From Streptomyces meridianus (GTDB lineage Bacteria; Actinomycetota; Actinomycetes; Streptomycetales; Streptomycetaceae): DNA of 64,000 nt. Below the pieces are notes generated by a model, which had not been told where the DNA came from, ran no database searches, and was given only the letters and a program-made list of their open reading frames with translations. Shown in pieces: positions 1 to 8,750 of the stretch; the stretch's first letter is position 1, and every line of letters begins with the position of its first letter. The translations under genes and the position numbers were made by a program. The stretch is from positions 1-64,000 of the forward strand of contig NZ_JAMQGM010000002.1 in the NCBI RefSeq assembly GCF_023703325.1. Reading direction: 5' to 3'.

Positions 1-14
1 GCAAGGAGTGTGGG

Positions 15-866
15 ATGAACGGCCGCGCAACCGCATCGTCAGTGCGGCCCGGATGCAGTGCACCGCCCCCGGCAACGGCCGGCCCGGTGGGCCCCGCTGC
101 CGCCGGGGTCGCCTACCGCAGGCTGCCCGTCGAGCAGCGGCGGGCGCAGCTGCTGGCGGCCGCGCTGGGCCTGTTCGCGCACCGCGCCCCCGAGGACGTG
201 TCGCCGGACGACGTGGCGCAGGAGGCGGGGGTGTCACGGCCCCTGGTGTACCGCTACTTCCCGGGCGGCAAGCAGCAGCTGTACGAGGCGGCTCTGCGCA
301 CTGCCGCCGACCAGCTCGAACTCTGCTTCACCGAGGAGCAGTCGGGACCGCTGAGCCGGCGCCTGTCCCGGGCACTCGACCGCTACCTGGCGTTCGTGGA
401 CCAGCACGACACCGGATTCTCCGCGCTGCTCCGGGGCGGGAGCGTCGTGGAGACCTCCCGCACCAGCGCCATGGTGGACGAGGTCCGCCGCACCGCCGCC
501 GAACAGGTGCTGCTGCATCTGGCGGCGCCGGAGCCGGGGAGGCGGTTGCGGATGATGGTCCGCACCTGGATCGCCGCCGTGGAGGCCGCGTCGCTGATCT
601 GGCTGGACGAGGCCGCTTCGGGCGAGGAGCGGTCGCGCTCCCGCGGGGAGCGGTCGCGCTCCCGCGGGGAGCTGCGGGACTGGCTGGTCGACCACTTCGT
701 CGCCCTTCTGCTGGCTTCGGCGGCGAGCGACCCGGAGTGCGCCGAAGTGGCGGGGCGGGCACTGGCGTCGGAGACACCGGACGGGCCGGTGTCCAGACTC
801 CTGCAGGGCATGGCGCCGGCCGGCTCTGCACCGGCCGTTCCGCCCCCGGCCGCCCCGCGCGGGTGA
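15..866 (+). CDS. TetR/AcrR family transcriptional regulator
   Basis: A 283-residue one-component repressor. After a proline/alanine-rich leader of about 30 residues there is a TetR N-terminal helix-turn-helix at about residues 36-85 ([10 protein letters not shown] recognition-helix region). The ligand/dimer domain is not assignable to a known inducer. AAGGAG stands upstream of the ATG at the usual distance. Codons around residues 205-218 contain a perfect 21-bp tandem duplication that adds a repeated Glu-Arg-Ser-Arg-Ser-Arg-Gly unit. A small conserved protein follows after 10 bp and is probably co-transcribed. The target genes are not evident from the window, since the left neighbour is cut off. 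Confidence 0.88.
   Translation: MNGRATASSVRPGCSAPPPATAGPVGPAAAGVAYRRLPVEQRRAQLLAAALGLFAHRAPEDVSPDDVAQEAGVSRPLVYRYFPGGKQQLYEAALRTAADQLELCFTEEQSGPLSRRLSRALDRYLAFVDQHDTGFSALLRGGSVVETSRTSAMVDEVRRTAAEQVLLHLAAPEPGRRLRMMVRTWIAAVEAASLIWLDEAASGEERSRSRGERSRSRGELRDWLVDHFVALLLASAASDPECAEVAGRALASETPDGPVSRLLQGMAPAGSAPAVPPPAAPRG
627..668 (+). repeat. in-frame 21-bp tandem duplication
   Basis: Two perfect copies (627-647, 648-667/668) of a unit beginning GAGCGGTCGCGCTCC lie inside the TetR gene. Each encodes seven residues (ERSRSRG), so the frame is kept. A third partial GAG-C match follows. The position between C-terminal-domain helices suggests a tolerated loop expansion. Confidence 0.85.
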
Positions 867-876
867 GAATGGCCCG

Positions 877-1134
877 GTGAGAAGCGAGAACACGCCCTTC
901 GTCGGCGGCCCCCTGGACGGTCGGGTCCTGCCGGTACTGCTCGGGCCGACCGGACGTCCGCCGAAGCACTACGAGGTGCCCGTCCCGGATCCGGACGGCG
1001 GGGAGCCGACGGTCCACGTCTACGTGCGGGCGCCGGGTCATCTGCGGCGGTTCGGGCTGTCGCACGGCTGGCAGTACGAGTACGAGCCCGGAGGGCGGCC
1101 TCCCCGGCGCCTCCGCCGGCCCTGGCAGCGCTGA
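877..1134 (+). CDS. small conserved hypothetical protein
   Basis: An 85-residue basic protein starting at GTG, 10 bp after the TetR stop. It opens with [13 protein letters not shown] and has an HVYV-x-RAPG strand near the middle. The pattern, a compact single domain with no signal peptide or membrane segment, looks like short actinobacterial orphan proteins found beside regulators. I cannot assign a function. Third-position G/C bias and close coupling to the upstream gene support real coding. Confidence 0.6.
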   Translation: MRSENTPFVGGPLDGRVLPVLLGPTGRPPKHYEVPVPDPDGGEPTVHVYVRAPGHLRRFGLSHGWQYEYEPGGRPPRRLRRPWQR

Positions 1135-1216
1135 CGGGAGGTCCCGGCGGCACCGAGGGCTGGCCCGTACCGGTCACCCGCCGGGGTGGCCGCCTTGGCC
1201 CGTTCCGCCCACCCCG

Positions 1217-1250
1217 TGCAAATAAAATATGACTGCCTGACATATATGTG
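1217..1250 (+). promoter_or_regulatory. AT-rich promoter/operator candidate before the NlpC/P60 gene
   Basis: A short A/T island in otherwise very GC-rich DNA, containing AATAAAATATG and the palindrome CATATATG (1241-1248). It lies 40-75 bp upstream of the GTG start at 1291, where a promoter and a binding site for a regulator would be expected. No defined consensus is matched. Confidence 0.35.
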
Positions 1251-1290
1251 CCCGGAGGCCGGATCGGCCGGCCGCTCGGGAGGTGAATCC

Positions 1291-2499
1291 GTGTCAGGAC
1301 GGTTCGTACGTTCGGTCTGTACGGTCGTGCTCGTCGCCGGCGCAGCACTGACCCCGCCCGCCGCACCGGCCGCTGCCGACCCCTCGGACCTGCGGACCGG
1401 CGAACTGCTGGACGAGCTCCGGACGCTCTACCACCGAGCCGAGACCGCCACCGACGCCTACAACGCCACGCACGAGGCACTCGCGCGCGAGAAGGACCGG
1501 GTGGACACCCTCGGCCGCGAACTCGCGGCCACCCGCAGCGAACTCGCCCAGGACCGGCTCGACGGCGGACGCATCGCCCGCGCCCAGTACCGCAGCGGTA
1601 CCGGGTTGTCCCCCTCCCTGCAGGTACTGCTGAGCCCCGACCCCGCACGGGCCCTCGACGACAGCCACGAGCTGCGGCGCGCGGCCGAGGCCCGGGCCGC
1701 CACCATCCGCAGGCTGTCGAGCGGGGAACAACGGCTGAAGAGGCTCGAGACGCAGGCGCGCAAGGCACTGGACCGCCGCGAGACCCTCGCCGACCGGCAG
1801 CGGAGACTGCGGGACGCCATCCGCGACCGGCTCGCCCAGGTGGAACGCCTCCTCGTCTCCATGACGCAGGAGCAGCTGGAGGCCGTGCGCTCGCTCGAGA
1901 GCCGGGAGGCCGAGAACGCCGAGCGCGGGTTCCCCGGGGCGCAGGCGTCGGGGGACGACGCACGGCAGCCGTCCGCGGCGGGACGTGAAGCCGTCGCCTA
2001 CGCCAAGGCTCAGATCGGCAAGCCGTACCGCTGGGGCGCCCAGGGCCCGAACGCCTTCGACTGCTCCGGGCTGACCTCTCAGGCCTGGGCCCGGGCGGGC
2101 CGTCCCATCCCCCGCACCAGCCAGGCCCAGTGGCGGCAGCTGCCCCGGATCCCGCTGCAGGAGCTGCGCCCGGGGGACCTGGTCGTCTACCACCGGAACG
2201 CCAGTCATGTCGCCCTCTATCTGGGCGACGGCAAGGTGGTGCATGCACCACGGCCCGGCAGCAGAGTGCAGATCGCCCCGGTCACCGTCAATCCGGTGCT
2301 CGGCGCGGTGCGCCCCGACGGCGACAGGCGCGTGCCTGCGAAGGAGGAACCCGCTCCGGAGAAGCCCCCGGCCGATCAGGGGAAACCAGGCGTGAACGAG
2401 CCGGCCGAGGGGCAACAGACCCCGGCACAGGAGGGGACCCCCGCCTCACCGGCCGGGGCCCCGGATGCCAACGGCCCGCAGCCGACCGAGGCCGTCTGA
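1291..2499 (+). CDS. secreted NlpC/P60 peptidoglycan endopeptidase
   Basis: A 402-residue protein with a GTG start preceded by GGGAGG; a longer in-frame start at 1186 lacks a ribosome site. Residues 1-29 form a Sec signal peptide ending APAAA. Residues about 40-205 are a charged coiled coil like the RipA/CwlO hinge region. Residues about 235-345 are the NlpC/P60 domain with catalytic Cys258 (FDCSGL) and His306 (SHVALYLG). A Pro/Glu/Gln-rich tail ends the protein. It is expected to cut D-Glu to diaminopimelate-type stem-peptide bonds outside the membrane, with the coiled coil controlling activity. It is monocistronic and ends at a strong hairpin. Confidence 0.93.
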   Translation: MSGRFVRSVCTVVLVAGAALTPPAAPAAADPSDLRTGELLDELRTLYHRAETATDAYNATHEALAREKDRVDTLGRELAATRSELAQDRLDGGRIARAQYRSGTGLSPSLQVLLSPDPARALDDSHELRRAAEARAATIRRLSSGEQRLKRLETQARKALDRRETLADRQRRLRDAIRDRLAQVERLLVSMTQEQLEAVRSLESREAENAERGFPGAQASGDDARQPSAAGREAVAYAKAQIGKPYRWGAQGPNAFDCSGLTSQAWARAGRPIPRTSQAQWRQLPRIPLQELRPGDLVVYHRNASHVALYLGDGKVVHAPRPGSRVQIAPVTVNPVLGAVRPDGDRRVPAKEEPAPEKPPADQGKPGVNEPAEGQQTPAQEGTPASPAGAPDANGPQPTEAV

Positions 2500-2512
2500 C
2501 CGGGACGCAGTT

Positions 2513-2548
2513 CCGCCCCGGCCCGTTGTCGTGCGCGGGCCGGGGCGG
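2513..2548 (+). terminator. hairpin after NlpC/P60 gene
   Basis: A 13-bp perfect stem (2513-2525 with 2536-2548, left arm CCGCCCCGGCCCG) lies 14 nt after the stop. It sits between convergent genes, so it may act in both directions. No T-tract follows, as is usual in Streptomyces. Confidence 0.7.
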
Positions 2549-2570
2549 GGCGGGACGGGGCGGGACGGGG
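2541..2570 (+). repeat. G-tract decamer repeat, possible G-quadruplex
   Basis: Six runs of three or four G separated by 1-2 nt, made partly of a CGGGACGGGG unit repeated at 2551-2560 and 2561-2570. It overlaps the right arm of the terminator between two convergent genes. The pattern satisfies the usual G3+N1-7 quadruplex rule on the plus strand. Confidence 0.5.
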
Positions 2571-2582
2571 CGGCCGACTGTG

Positions 2583-3851
2583 TCAGGCTCCGGCCTTGGC
2601 GGCGGCCTCGCCGATCCACGCCTCGGTCTTGGCCGGGTCGTAGAGGTAGTTCTCGAAGTCGGACGGGTCGTCGAAGCCGTTGACGAACCGCTCGGCGACC
2701 GGCGGGATCTGGCCGGCGGCGCCGATCAGGTTGAGGATGTGCTCCGGCGGCGGGGTCAGCAGGGCGTTCGTCCACTTGGTGACGTGCTGCGCGGTGTCCC
2801 AGTAACGGTCGAAAGTGGCCTGCATCCAGTCGGCGTCGAACAGCTTGTCACCGTGCTCGACGATGCTCGCCAGGTACGCGGCGGCGCACTTCGAGGCCGA
2901 GTTGGAGCCCTGGCCGGTGATCGGGTCGTTGGCGACCACGACATCGGCGACACCCAGCACCAGGCCGCCGGAGGGCAGAGTTCCGATCGGCTTGCGGACC
3001 GTCGGGGGGTAACGACCGGAGAGCGTCGCCCGGGCGTCCGTCAGTTCGACCTTCGTGGCGCGGGCGTACTCCCACGGCGTGTACCGCTCCATGAGCTCCA
3101 GCGTCTTGGCCAGGTGCTCGTTGGGGTCCTTGATCCCCTCGAAGACGTCGAGCGGCCCGCCGGGAATGCCCTCCCAGAAGAGGATGTCGCACGGTCCGGT
3201 CAGGGTGTACCCGGGGATCATGAACAGTTCACCCGCACCGGGGACGATGTTGAACCGCACGGCGTCGAAGTCCGGGTGCTCGGGACGACGCTCGAGCCCG
3301 TGCACGTAGCTGACGGCGAGCGACCGCATCGGGGTGTCGAACGGGGAGCGGGAGGCGTCCCGTTCGAACATGGAGACCAGCTCGCCCTTGCCCGCGGAGA
3401 CGAGGACCAGGTCGTACTTCCTCGCGAAGAAGTCCAGGTCGGACACGGCCGCGCCGTGGATGACGAGCTGGCCGCCGCGCTGCGCGAAGGTCTCCATCCA
3501 GCCGGCCATCTTCACCCGCTGGTCCACGGACTGGGCATAGTTGTCGAGCTTGCCCACCCAGTCGATGACGCGTCCCCGGACCTCGGGGGAGTCGGGCGCG
3601 AGGCTGGGGTCGGCGACGGACACCCCGAGCCCCTCGACGCGCGGAGTCTGGCTCTCCCAGAAGTTGATCTGCAGGTCCCGCTCGTACTGCAGCGCCGTGT
3701 GGAACATGCACTGGGTGGACATCACGCGGCCGTTGCGTATCTCGTCGGCCGTGCGGTTCGACATGAGGGTGACCTCATAGCCCTGGGACTGCAGGCCGAG
3801 GGCCAGTTGGAGACCGGCCTGGCCGGCTCCGACGACGAGTATCTTCCGCAT
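2583..3851 (-). CDS. styrene/indole monooxygenase-like flavoprotein (StyA family)
   Basis: A 422-residue FAD-binding oxygenase. The N-terminus has the Rossmann GAGQAG motif (about residues 8-13), followed by YEVTLMSNRTADEI. The length and the central PITGQGSN motif fit the StyA/SMO family, near 415 residues. Family members epoxidise vinyl-aromatics or indole with FADH2 from a separate StyB reductase. No reductase gene is in the window, so reduced flavin must come from elsewhere. It lies 65 bp downstream of cvnD on the same strand and probably extends the conservon transcript. Conservons often carry a terminal oxidase gene, usually a P450. The substrate is unknown. Confidence 0.85.
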   Translation of the reverse strand: MRKILVVGAGQAGLQLALGLQSQGYEVTLMSNRTADEIRNGRVMSTQCMFHTALQYERDLQINFWESQTPRVEGLGVSVADPSLAPDSPEVRGRVIDWVGKLDNYAQSVDQRVKMAGWMETFAQRGGQLVIHGAAVSDLDFFARKYDLVLVSAGKGELVSMFERDASRSPFDTPMRSLAVSYVHGLERRPEHPDFDAVRFNIVPGAGELFMIPGYTLTGPCDILFWEGIPGGPLDVFEGIKDPNEHLAKTLELMERYTPWEYARATKVELTDARATLSGRYPPTVRKPIGTLPSGGLVLGVADVVVANDPITGQGSNSASKCAAAYLASIVEHGDKLFDADWMQATFDRYWDTAQHVTKWTNALLTPPPEHILNLIGAAGQIPPVAERFVNGFDDPSDFENYLYDPAKTEAWIGEAAAKAGA

Positions 3852-3916
3852 GGCTTGCTCTCTCTCAGAAAATCTGTGGGAACGATCGGTTCCGGCCGGC
3901 GTGCGAGGTTACGGTG

Positions 3917-4576
3917 TCACTCGGGTGCCGCGTCAAGGGCGTGGCCCACCACGGCGAGGAGCGACTCGACCACCGTGACGCGGTTGCGCGCGTCCATGAT
4001 CAGTACGGGCACACGGGCCGGGACCGACAATGCCTCACGGACGTCGTCCGCTTCGTACGAGGGCGTTCCCTCGAAGTGGTTGACCGCCACGATGTACGGG
4101 AGTCCGCAGCTCTCGAAGTAGTCGAGCGCGGGGAACGAGTCCTCCAGCCGCCGGGTGTCGGCCATCACCACCGCGCCGATGGCTCCGCGTATCAGGTCGT
4201 CCCACATGAACCAGAAACGCTTCTGACCGGGGGTCCCGAACAGGTACAGCACCAGGTCGGAGTCGAGGGTGATCCGGCCGAAGTCCATGGCAACGGTGGT
4301 CGTGCCCTTGTCCGGCGTCGCGGTCAGGTCGTCGACGTCCTCACTGGCCTGAGTCATCATCGCCTCGGTGGTGAGAGGCGTGATCTCCGAGACCGAGCCG
4401 ACGAAGGTCGTCTTGCCGACGCCGAACCCGCCCGCCACCACGATCTTCGTCGCGATGGGTGCTCTGCTGCGGTCGGTCTGCCAGCTCTGGATGCCCTCCG
4501 AGGCCTCGGCCGGTATCTCGGGCGAGGTGGCCGCCTGCGCGGTCATGGTGTTGGCGTCAGAGCCTGCGAAGTCCAC
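3917..4576 (-). CDS. cvnD: conservon GTPase-like protein CvnD
   Basis: A 219-residue Ras-like small GTP/ATP-binding protein with a P-loop GGFGVGKTT at residues 49-57 and a downstream FGTPGQ switch-type motif. It is the fourth member of the cvnABCD module, which in Streptomyces forms a membrane-associated complex loosely like a G-protein-coupled system. The start chosen overlaps the end of cvnC by 20 bp, and a second ATG lies at codon 11. Its expected role is a switch that receives the signal from CvnA through CvnB and CvnC. The effector here could be the monooxygenase downstream, which is inference from adjacency. Confidence 0.92.
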   Translation of the reverse strand: MDFAGSDANTMTAQAATSPEIPAEASEGIQSWQTDRSRAPIATKIVVAGGFGVGKTTFVGSVSEITPLTTEAMMTQASEDVDDLTATPDKGTTTVAMDFGRITLDSDLVLYLFGTPGQKRFWFMWDDLIRGAIGAVVMADTRRLEDSFPALDYFESCGLPYIVAVNHFEGTPSYEADDVREALSVPARVPVLIMDARNRVTVVESLLAVVGHALDAAPE

Positions 4577-4958
4577 TCAGCACCCTTTCGAGCAGCGCGC
4601 GGTTGGGCTGACCGGTGTCGTGCCCGGTGCCGTAGACGCGAATCTTTCCTTGATCGGCCAAATCGCTGAGCAGGACCCGGACCACGCCCAGCGGCATCTT
4701 GAGGAGCGCGGAGATCTCGGCGACCGAGCGCATGCGCCGGCACAGCTCGACGATGGCCCGCATCTCGGGCATCACCCGCTCCCCCCAGTTGCCGGAGGTC
4801 AGCTCGCGGCGTTCCTCGGGGGCCTCGATCGCGGCGACGAACGTTTCGACGAGCAGCACATGGCCGAAACGCGTCCGGCCTCCGGTGAGGGAATACGGGC
4901 GTACGCGAGCGGGTTTGCGGTCCGGCTGGCGGACCGGCAACTGAGGCGAGGAGGTCAC
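4557..4958 (-). CDS. cvnC: conservon DUF742 protein CvnC
   Basis: A 133-residue DUF742 protein with a winged-helix-like core. Typical family motifs are visible: RPYSLTGGRT near residue 20, and MRSVAEISALLKMPLGVVRVLLSDL in the C-terminal half (quoted in two parts: MRSVAEISALLK, then MPLGVVRVLL). It starts 4 bp inside the end of cvnB and overlaps cvnD, so the three are translationally coupled. CvnC proteins bind CvnA and CvnD in studied conservons. No independent promoter is expected. Confidence 0.92.
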   Translation of the reverse strand: MTSSPQLPVRQPDRKPARVRPYSLTGGRTRFGHVLLVETFVAAIEAPEERRELTSGNWGERVMPEMRAIVELCRRMRSVAEISALLKMPLGVVRVLLSDLADQGKIRVYGTGHDTGQPNRALLERVLSGLRRL

Positions 4959-5461
4959 TGGTCCCTCTCCATCGACTGGCGCAGTTCACTGCGGAGTTCT
5001 GGGGTCAGCACGTGTCCGGCGCGGCCGACGAACAGTGCCATGTGGTAGGCCACGACGCTCATGTCGCAGTCCGGTGCGGCGTGGACGCCGAGAACCGATC
5101 CGTCACTGATGGACATGACGAACAGGCTCCCCTCGTCCATGGCGATCATCGTCTGCTTGACCCCGCCGCCGTCCATCAGTTTGGCCGCGCCGCTGGTCAG
5201 TGCGCCGAGGCCGGAGACGATCGTGGCCAGATCGGCGCTCGAGCCCTTCGGGCCGTCGTGGTCGTCGTCGTCCTGAACGCTGTCGGCGGAACTCGGGTCG
5301 GACGACAGCAGCAACAGCCCGTCCGAGGAGACCACGGCGACCGATCGGACGCCGGGTACCTCGTCGACCAGGTTGCTCAGCAGCCAGTGCAGATCACGGG
5401 CCGCCTTGCTCAGCCCGAACGTGCTGTCCGGGCCGGAGCTGGGCTTGGTATACGCGTTCAA
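4955..5461 (-). CDS. cvnB: conservon roadblock/LC7 protein CvnB
   Basis: A 168-residue protein with a roadblock/LC7 domain (about residues 25-120: LHWLLSNLVDEVPGV at its start and a TIVSGLGALTSGA helix in the middle). The domain is related to MglB, a GTPase-activating partner of small GTPases, so it is the likely regulator of CvnD. It overlaps the end of cvnA by 4 bp and cvnC by 4 bp, fixing it inside one operon. An acidic DDDDHD linker near residue 65 breaks the domain. Confidence 0.92.
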   Translation of the reverse strand: MNAYTKPSSGPDSTFGLSKAARDLHWLLSNLVDEVPGVRSVAVVSSDGLLLLSSDPSSADSVQDDDDHDGPKGSSADLATIVSGLGALTSGAAKLMDGGGVKQTMIAMDEGSLFVMSISDGSVLGVHAAPDCDMSVVAYHMALFVGRAGHVLTPELRSELRQSMERDQ

Positions 5462-8355
5462 CCGCGTGCCTCCTCGACTGTGCCACCCTCGTCCAGCGGT
5501 CCCGTCCGGGTCTCGCGGGTCCGGTCGGCGTCTTCGGCTTCGACTTCCCTGCGACCCTTCAGCGAACCCTGCTGGAAACCGCCGAGCCGACGGCGCAGTG
5601 CCTCCGCGTCGACTCCGCCGGAGCGGCGGGTGGGTGCTTCCTTGGGGGCGACCACCTTCGGGGTGCGCTTCGGCAGGCCCTTGTCGGTGATCCGCTCCCT
5701 CTGCGGGGCCGGTTCCTGCGGGCGTTCGCCCGCACCGGCGGTGGGCTGTGCAACCGGGTCGGCGGACACGGTGTCCGTGCGCGCCTCTCCCTGTGTCTGG
5801 TGCGGCAAGTGGATCTCCGCGGCGCCGTCGGGCCGCCGGTCGGTTCCGGCTGCGGGTGCGTCGTCCGAGGTACGGGCGTGGCTCTCGGATCCGCCCGCGG
5901 AACCGGCAACGGGCCCCAGGGACGTGGGGGGTGGCGTGTCGTCCGCTTCCACGACGGCGCGTTCGGCCGCGGCGACCAGCGGATCGTCCTCGGCGGTGCG
6001 GGCGAGGTCGGGTTCGGCCGGGAGGTTCCCGGCGGACACCGCCTCGGCCGGCTCCGTCGCGGCGTCGGCCGACGGCACCGAGGACTCCCCGGAATCCGCA
6101 GCATCCGCGGAAACCGCGCGCTCGGCAGGGGCGGCGGGGCCGGTGGGCTCCGGGTCGGTGGAATCCGTGGTTCCGGCGGCCGGGGTGACGGGCGGCGGTT
6201 CGGAGTTGAGCTGCTTCGGCATCCGGCGCGGCAGGGCGTTGGAGTTGGCCTCCGCGACGGTTCCGGGGAGGTTCACCGCCGGAGCGGCCCCCGCGGTGGA
6301 GGTGCGGACCGAGGGGGAGACCCCGGAGACCGCCGACGGGACCGGTCGGGTCGGCAGGATCGACTTCGGCAGCACGATGACGGCCGCGATCCCGCCCTGC
6401 TTCTGCTCGCGCAGGTTGACGCGTACGCCGTGCCGCGCCGCCAGCCGGGCCACCACGTAGAGGCCGAGGCCGAGCGCATCGTCGGAGCCGATCTCGTCCT
6501 CGTGCGACACCGGGTCGGCGAGCCTGCCGTTGAGTTCCTTCAGCCGCTCCTCGGTCATGCCGATGCCCTGGTCCTGGACCGAGAGCATCACCTCGCCGCT
6601 CTCCAGCAGCCAGCCGGAGAGCTCGACGTCGGCGTCCGGCGGCGAGAACGCCGTTGCGTTCTCCAGCAGTTCGGCCACCAGGTGGCTGACCGCGTCGGCC
6701 GCGAATCCGGCGACCTGGGCGTGCGGCGGCAGTGACTGGATCTGCACCCGCTCGTAGCGCTCGATCTCACTGATACCGGCGCGGAGCACGTCCAGCAGGG
6801 GGACGGGGTTGGTGTGCCCGCCGTGGTGCTCGGAGCCGGCCAGGACCAGCAGGTTCTCGCCGTGCCGGCGCATCCGGGTGGCGAGGTGGTCGAGTTTGAA
6901 GAGGGTTTCCAGGCGCTCCGGGTCGTGCTCCTGCTCCTCCAGCCCCTCGATGACCGACAGTTGACGCTCGACCAGGCCGAGGGTGCGCAGGGAGAGGTTG
7001 ACGAAGCTGCCGTGCACCCGGTCCTGGAGGCTCCCGAGGCGCTCGGTGAGGTCGTCGCGCTGCTGTAGCAGGTCCTCTCGCTCGCCGGCCAGGCGGCGGC
7101 GTTCGGCGATCAGGCGGGTGCGGTCGTCGCCGAGCTGTTCGGTACGGGCGTGCAGGCGCAGCGCCGTCTCGCGCAGCTCGTTGACGTGGCCGACGACCTC
7201 CGCGAACTCGTCGTTGCGGCCGGTGAAGCGGACGGGTTCCTCCGCCACGGGGTCGCCGGCGACCCGGCGGGAGCCCAGTCGCAGTACCGCCAGTGGCCGG
7301 GTCATGGAGCGGCCGGCGGAGATGCAGATGCCGGCGGCCAGCAGGAGGCAGAAGCCGACGAGCGCGATCTGCACTTCCAGCGCGGTGACGTCGTCATCGC
7401 GCAGCTGGGCGAGCCGGGCGGACTCGTCCGCAGTCAGCGAGGAGTTGACGGCCCGCATGCGTTCGACGCGGGCGGACAGGGCCTCCTCGAGCTTGCCCAG
7501 GTCGTAGGTCAGTTCCTGCGGTGACAGCCGGGGCTGGTCGGTGAGGCGGGCCAGGTAGCGCTCGGCGGTGGCGATCTCGGTCCCGTTGACGGTGCGCCGG
7601 TAACTGTCCTTCACCGCACCCGGGGCCGTCTGTTCGAAGTCGGCGAGGGCGGCCTGTTCCTGGACGTGGTGACGCTGCGCGGCAGCGCTGAGCTCCGGCT
7701 CACGGCCCTGGGAGGCATAGGTGCTGAGCAGCAGTCCGCGGGTGGCGGACGCCCGTTCGACGGCGCGGCCGAGCTGCGGCAGGGCGTGTCCGGGGCCGCC
7801 GGAGGCCCGCGGGGGGAGCTGCCGGGAGAGCTTGTCGGCGACGGCGTACAGGGCCTGGACGGTCTCGCTGTACGCCTCGAAGGTCTGGAAGGCCGACCCC
7901 GGTCCCGCAAGGGCCTGCTGGCGGAGTTCCGGCAGGGCGTCGAACTTGCGGCGCAGGGACGCGGGGGCGTCGGGACGGATCTCGGCGATCTGGCGGTCGA
8001 CGCGGGCCCGACGGCTCTCGGTGATGCCGGCGGCACCGCCGGTGGTCCTGCGGCCGGCCGCGACGTACTGGGTCATGCCGTCGCGCTCGTCGGCCAGGGA
8101 GTCGGCCAGGGAGACGGCCTGGTCGTTGAGTTCGGAGAGGGCCACGAGGCGCTGCGACTCGGTCAGGTCACCGGACGAGGTGGTGATGGCGGGGGCTCCG
8201 GCCCCGAGAACTGCGACCGCCACCACCGCGACCGCGACGACCAGGCGGGAACGGACTCTCACCGTACGGGGCGGCGGACCGTCTGCCGCCGCTCCGGCCG
8301 CTGCCGACTCGCGCCCTTTGCTCCGAGGCCGATTTTTCTGCACCGGTGCTCGCAA
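5458..8355 (-). CDS. cvnA: conservon sensor histidine-kinase-like protein CvnA
   Basis: A 965-residue membrane sensor starting at TTG (RBS GAGAAG). It has a cytoplasmic basic start and a membrane helix near residues 37-57 (LVVAVAVVAVAVLG). An extracytoplasmic nitrate/nitrite-sensor-type helical domain spans about residues 60-330. A second helix lies near 330-350, followed by a HAMP region, a long coiled coil, and a HATPase_c domain at about residues 530-640 (NATAFSPP N-box, QGIGM G1 box, GLGLYVVARLA). The last 300 residues are low-complexity Pro/Ala/Glu sequence. It heads the cvnABCD-monooxygenase operon. The canonical phospho-acceptor His box is not obvious, as in other CvnA proteins. Confidence 0.92.
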   Translation of the reverse strand: MRAPVQKNRPRSKGRESAAAGAAADGPPPRTVRVRSRLVVAVAVVAVAVLGAGAPAITTSSGDLTESQRLVALSELNDQAVSLADSLADERDGMTQYVAAGRRTTGGAAGITESRRARVDRQIAEIRPDAPASLRRKFDALPELRQQALAGPGSAFQTFEAYSETVQALYAVADKLSRQLPPRASGGPGHALPQLGRAVERASATRGLLLSTYASQGREPELSAAAQRHHVQEQAALADFEQTAPGAVKDSYRRTVNGTEIATAERYLARLTDQPRLSPQELTYDLGKLEEALSARVERMRAVNSSLTADESARLAQLRDDDVTALEVQIALVGFCLLLAAGICISAGRSMTRPLAVLRLGSRRVAGDPVAEEPVRFTGRNDEFAEVVGHVNELRETALRLHARTEQLGDDRTRLIAERRRLAGEREDLLQQRDDLTERLGSLQDRVHGSFVNLSLRTLGLVERQLSVIEGLEEQEHDPERLETLFKLDHLATRMRRHGENLLVLAGSEHHGGHTNPVPLLDVLRAGISEIERYERVQIQSLPPHAQVAGFAADAVSHLVAELLENATAFSPPDADVELSGWLLESGEVMLSVQDQGIGMTEERLKELNGRLADPVSHEDEIGSDDALGLGLYVVARLAARHGVRVNLREQKQGGIAAVIVLPKSILPTRPVPSAVSGVSPSVRTSTAGAAPAVNLPGTVAEANSNALPRRMPKQLNSEPPPVTPAAGTTDSTDPEPTGPAAPAERAVSADAADSGESSVPSADAATEPAEAVSAGNLPAEPDLARTAEDDPLVAAAERAVVEADDTPPPTSLGPVAGSAGGSESHARTSDDAPAAGTDRRPDGAAEIHLPHQTQGEARTDTVSADPVAQPTAGAGERPQEPAPQRERITDKGLPKRTPKVVAPKEAPTRRSGGVDAEALRRRLGGFQQGSLKGRREVEAEDADRTRETRTGPLDEGGTVEEARG

Positions 8356-8750
8356 TCTTCTCTACGTCTTGCTCATGGCCGAGTGGCGAACGGGCCGGCC
8401 ATCACTCTGCCATCTGCGTGCTGAGCACCGACGAGCGTCCACCCCACCCCTGGGTACGGCAATCGACCCTTCCAGTACCGGATTCTGAGGGTCGCCCGTC
8501 GTCGGCCTGGCCACCTGAACGAGTGAACATCACTCCCGAGTTGGCAAACAACTCCCCGCACGAAAACAGTGCGGGCACGGCCGTGAGCCGGGTGGAAAAC
8601 CCCGGGAGGTCCTGGCAGGATGCGCGCCCGCAGCTTTCCGGAGCTGGCCATTCCGGTCAATTTCCGGCACTCGGGACACCGGTGGCGGGATTCGTTGCAG
8701 GTCACAGCTGTTCCGGTGATCCTGACGGACATTCGGGCAGACTGAGCGCC
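8356..8750. promoter_or_regulatory. divergent control region cvnA / PP2C with two inverted repeats
   Basis: A 395-bp spacer with no convincing gene. It must carry the cvnA promoter (minus) and the phosphatase promoter (plus). Two small inverted repeats stand side by side: GAGTG-aacat-CACTC (8521-8535) and GAGTTG-gcaaa-CAACTC (8538-8554). Together they look like regulator half-site pairs. Nothing else is recognised. Confidence 0.45.

Noticed and set aside
383..2251. A 622-codon minus-strand frame over the TetR and NlpC/P60 genes
   Set aside because: Arg/Pro-rich shadow of two clear plus-strand genes.
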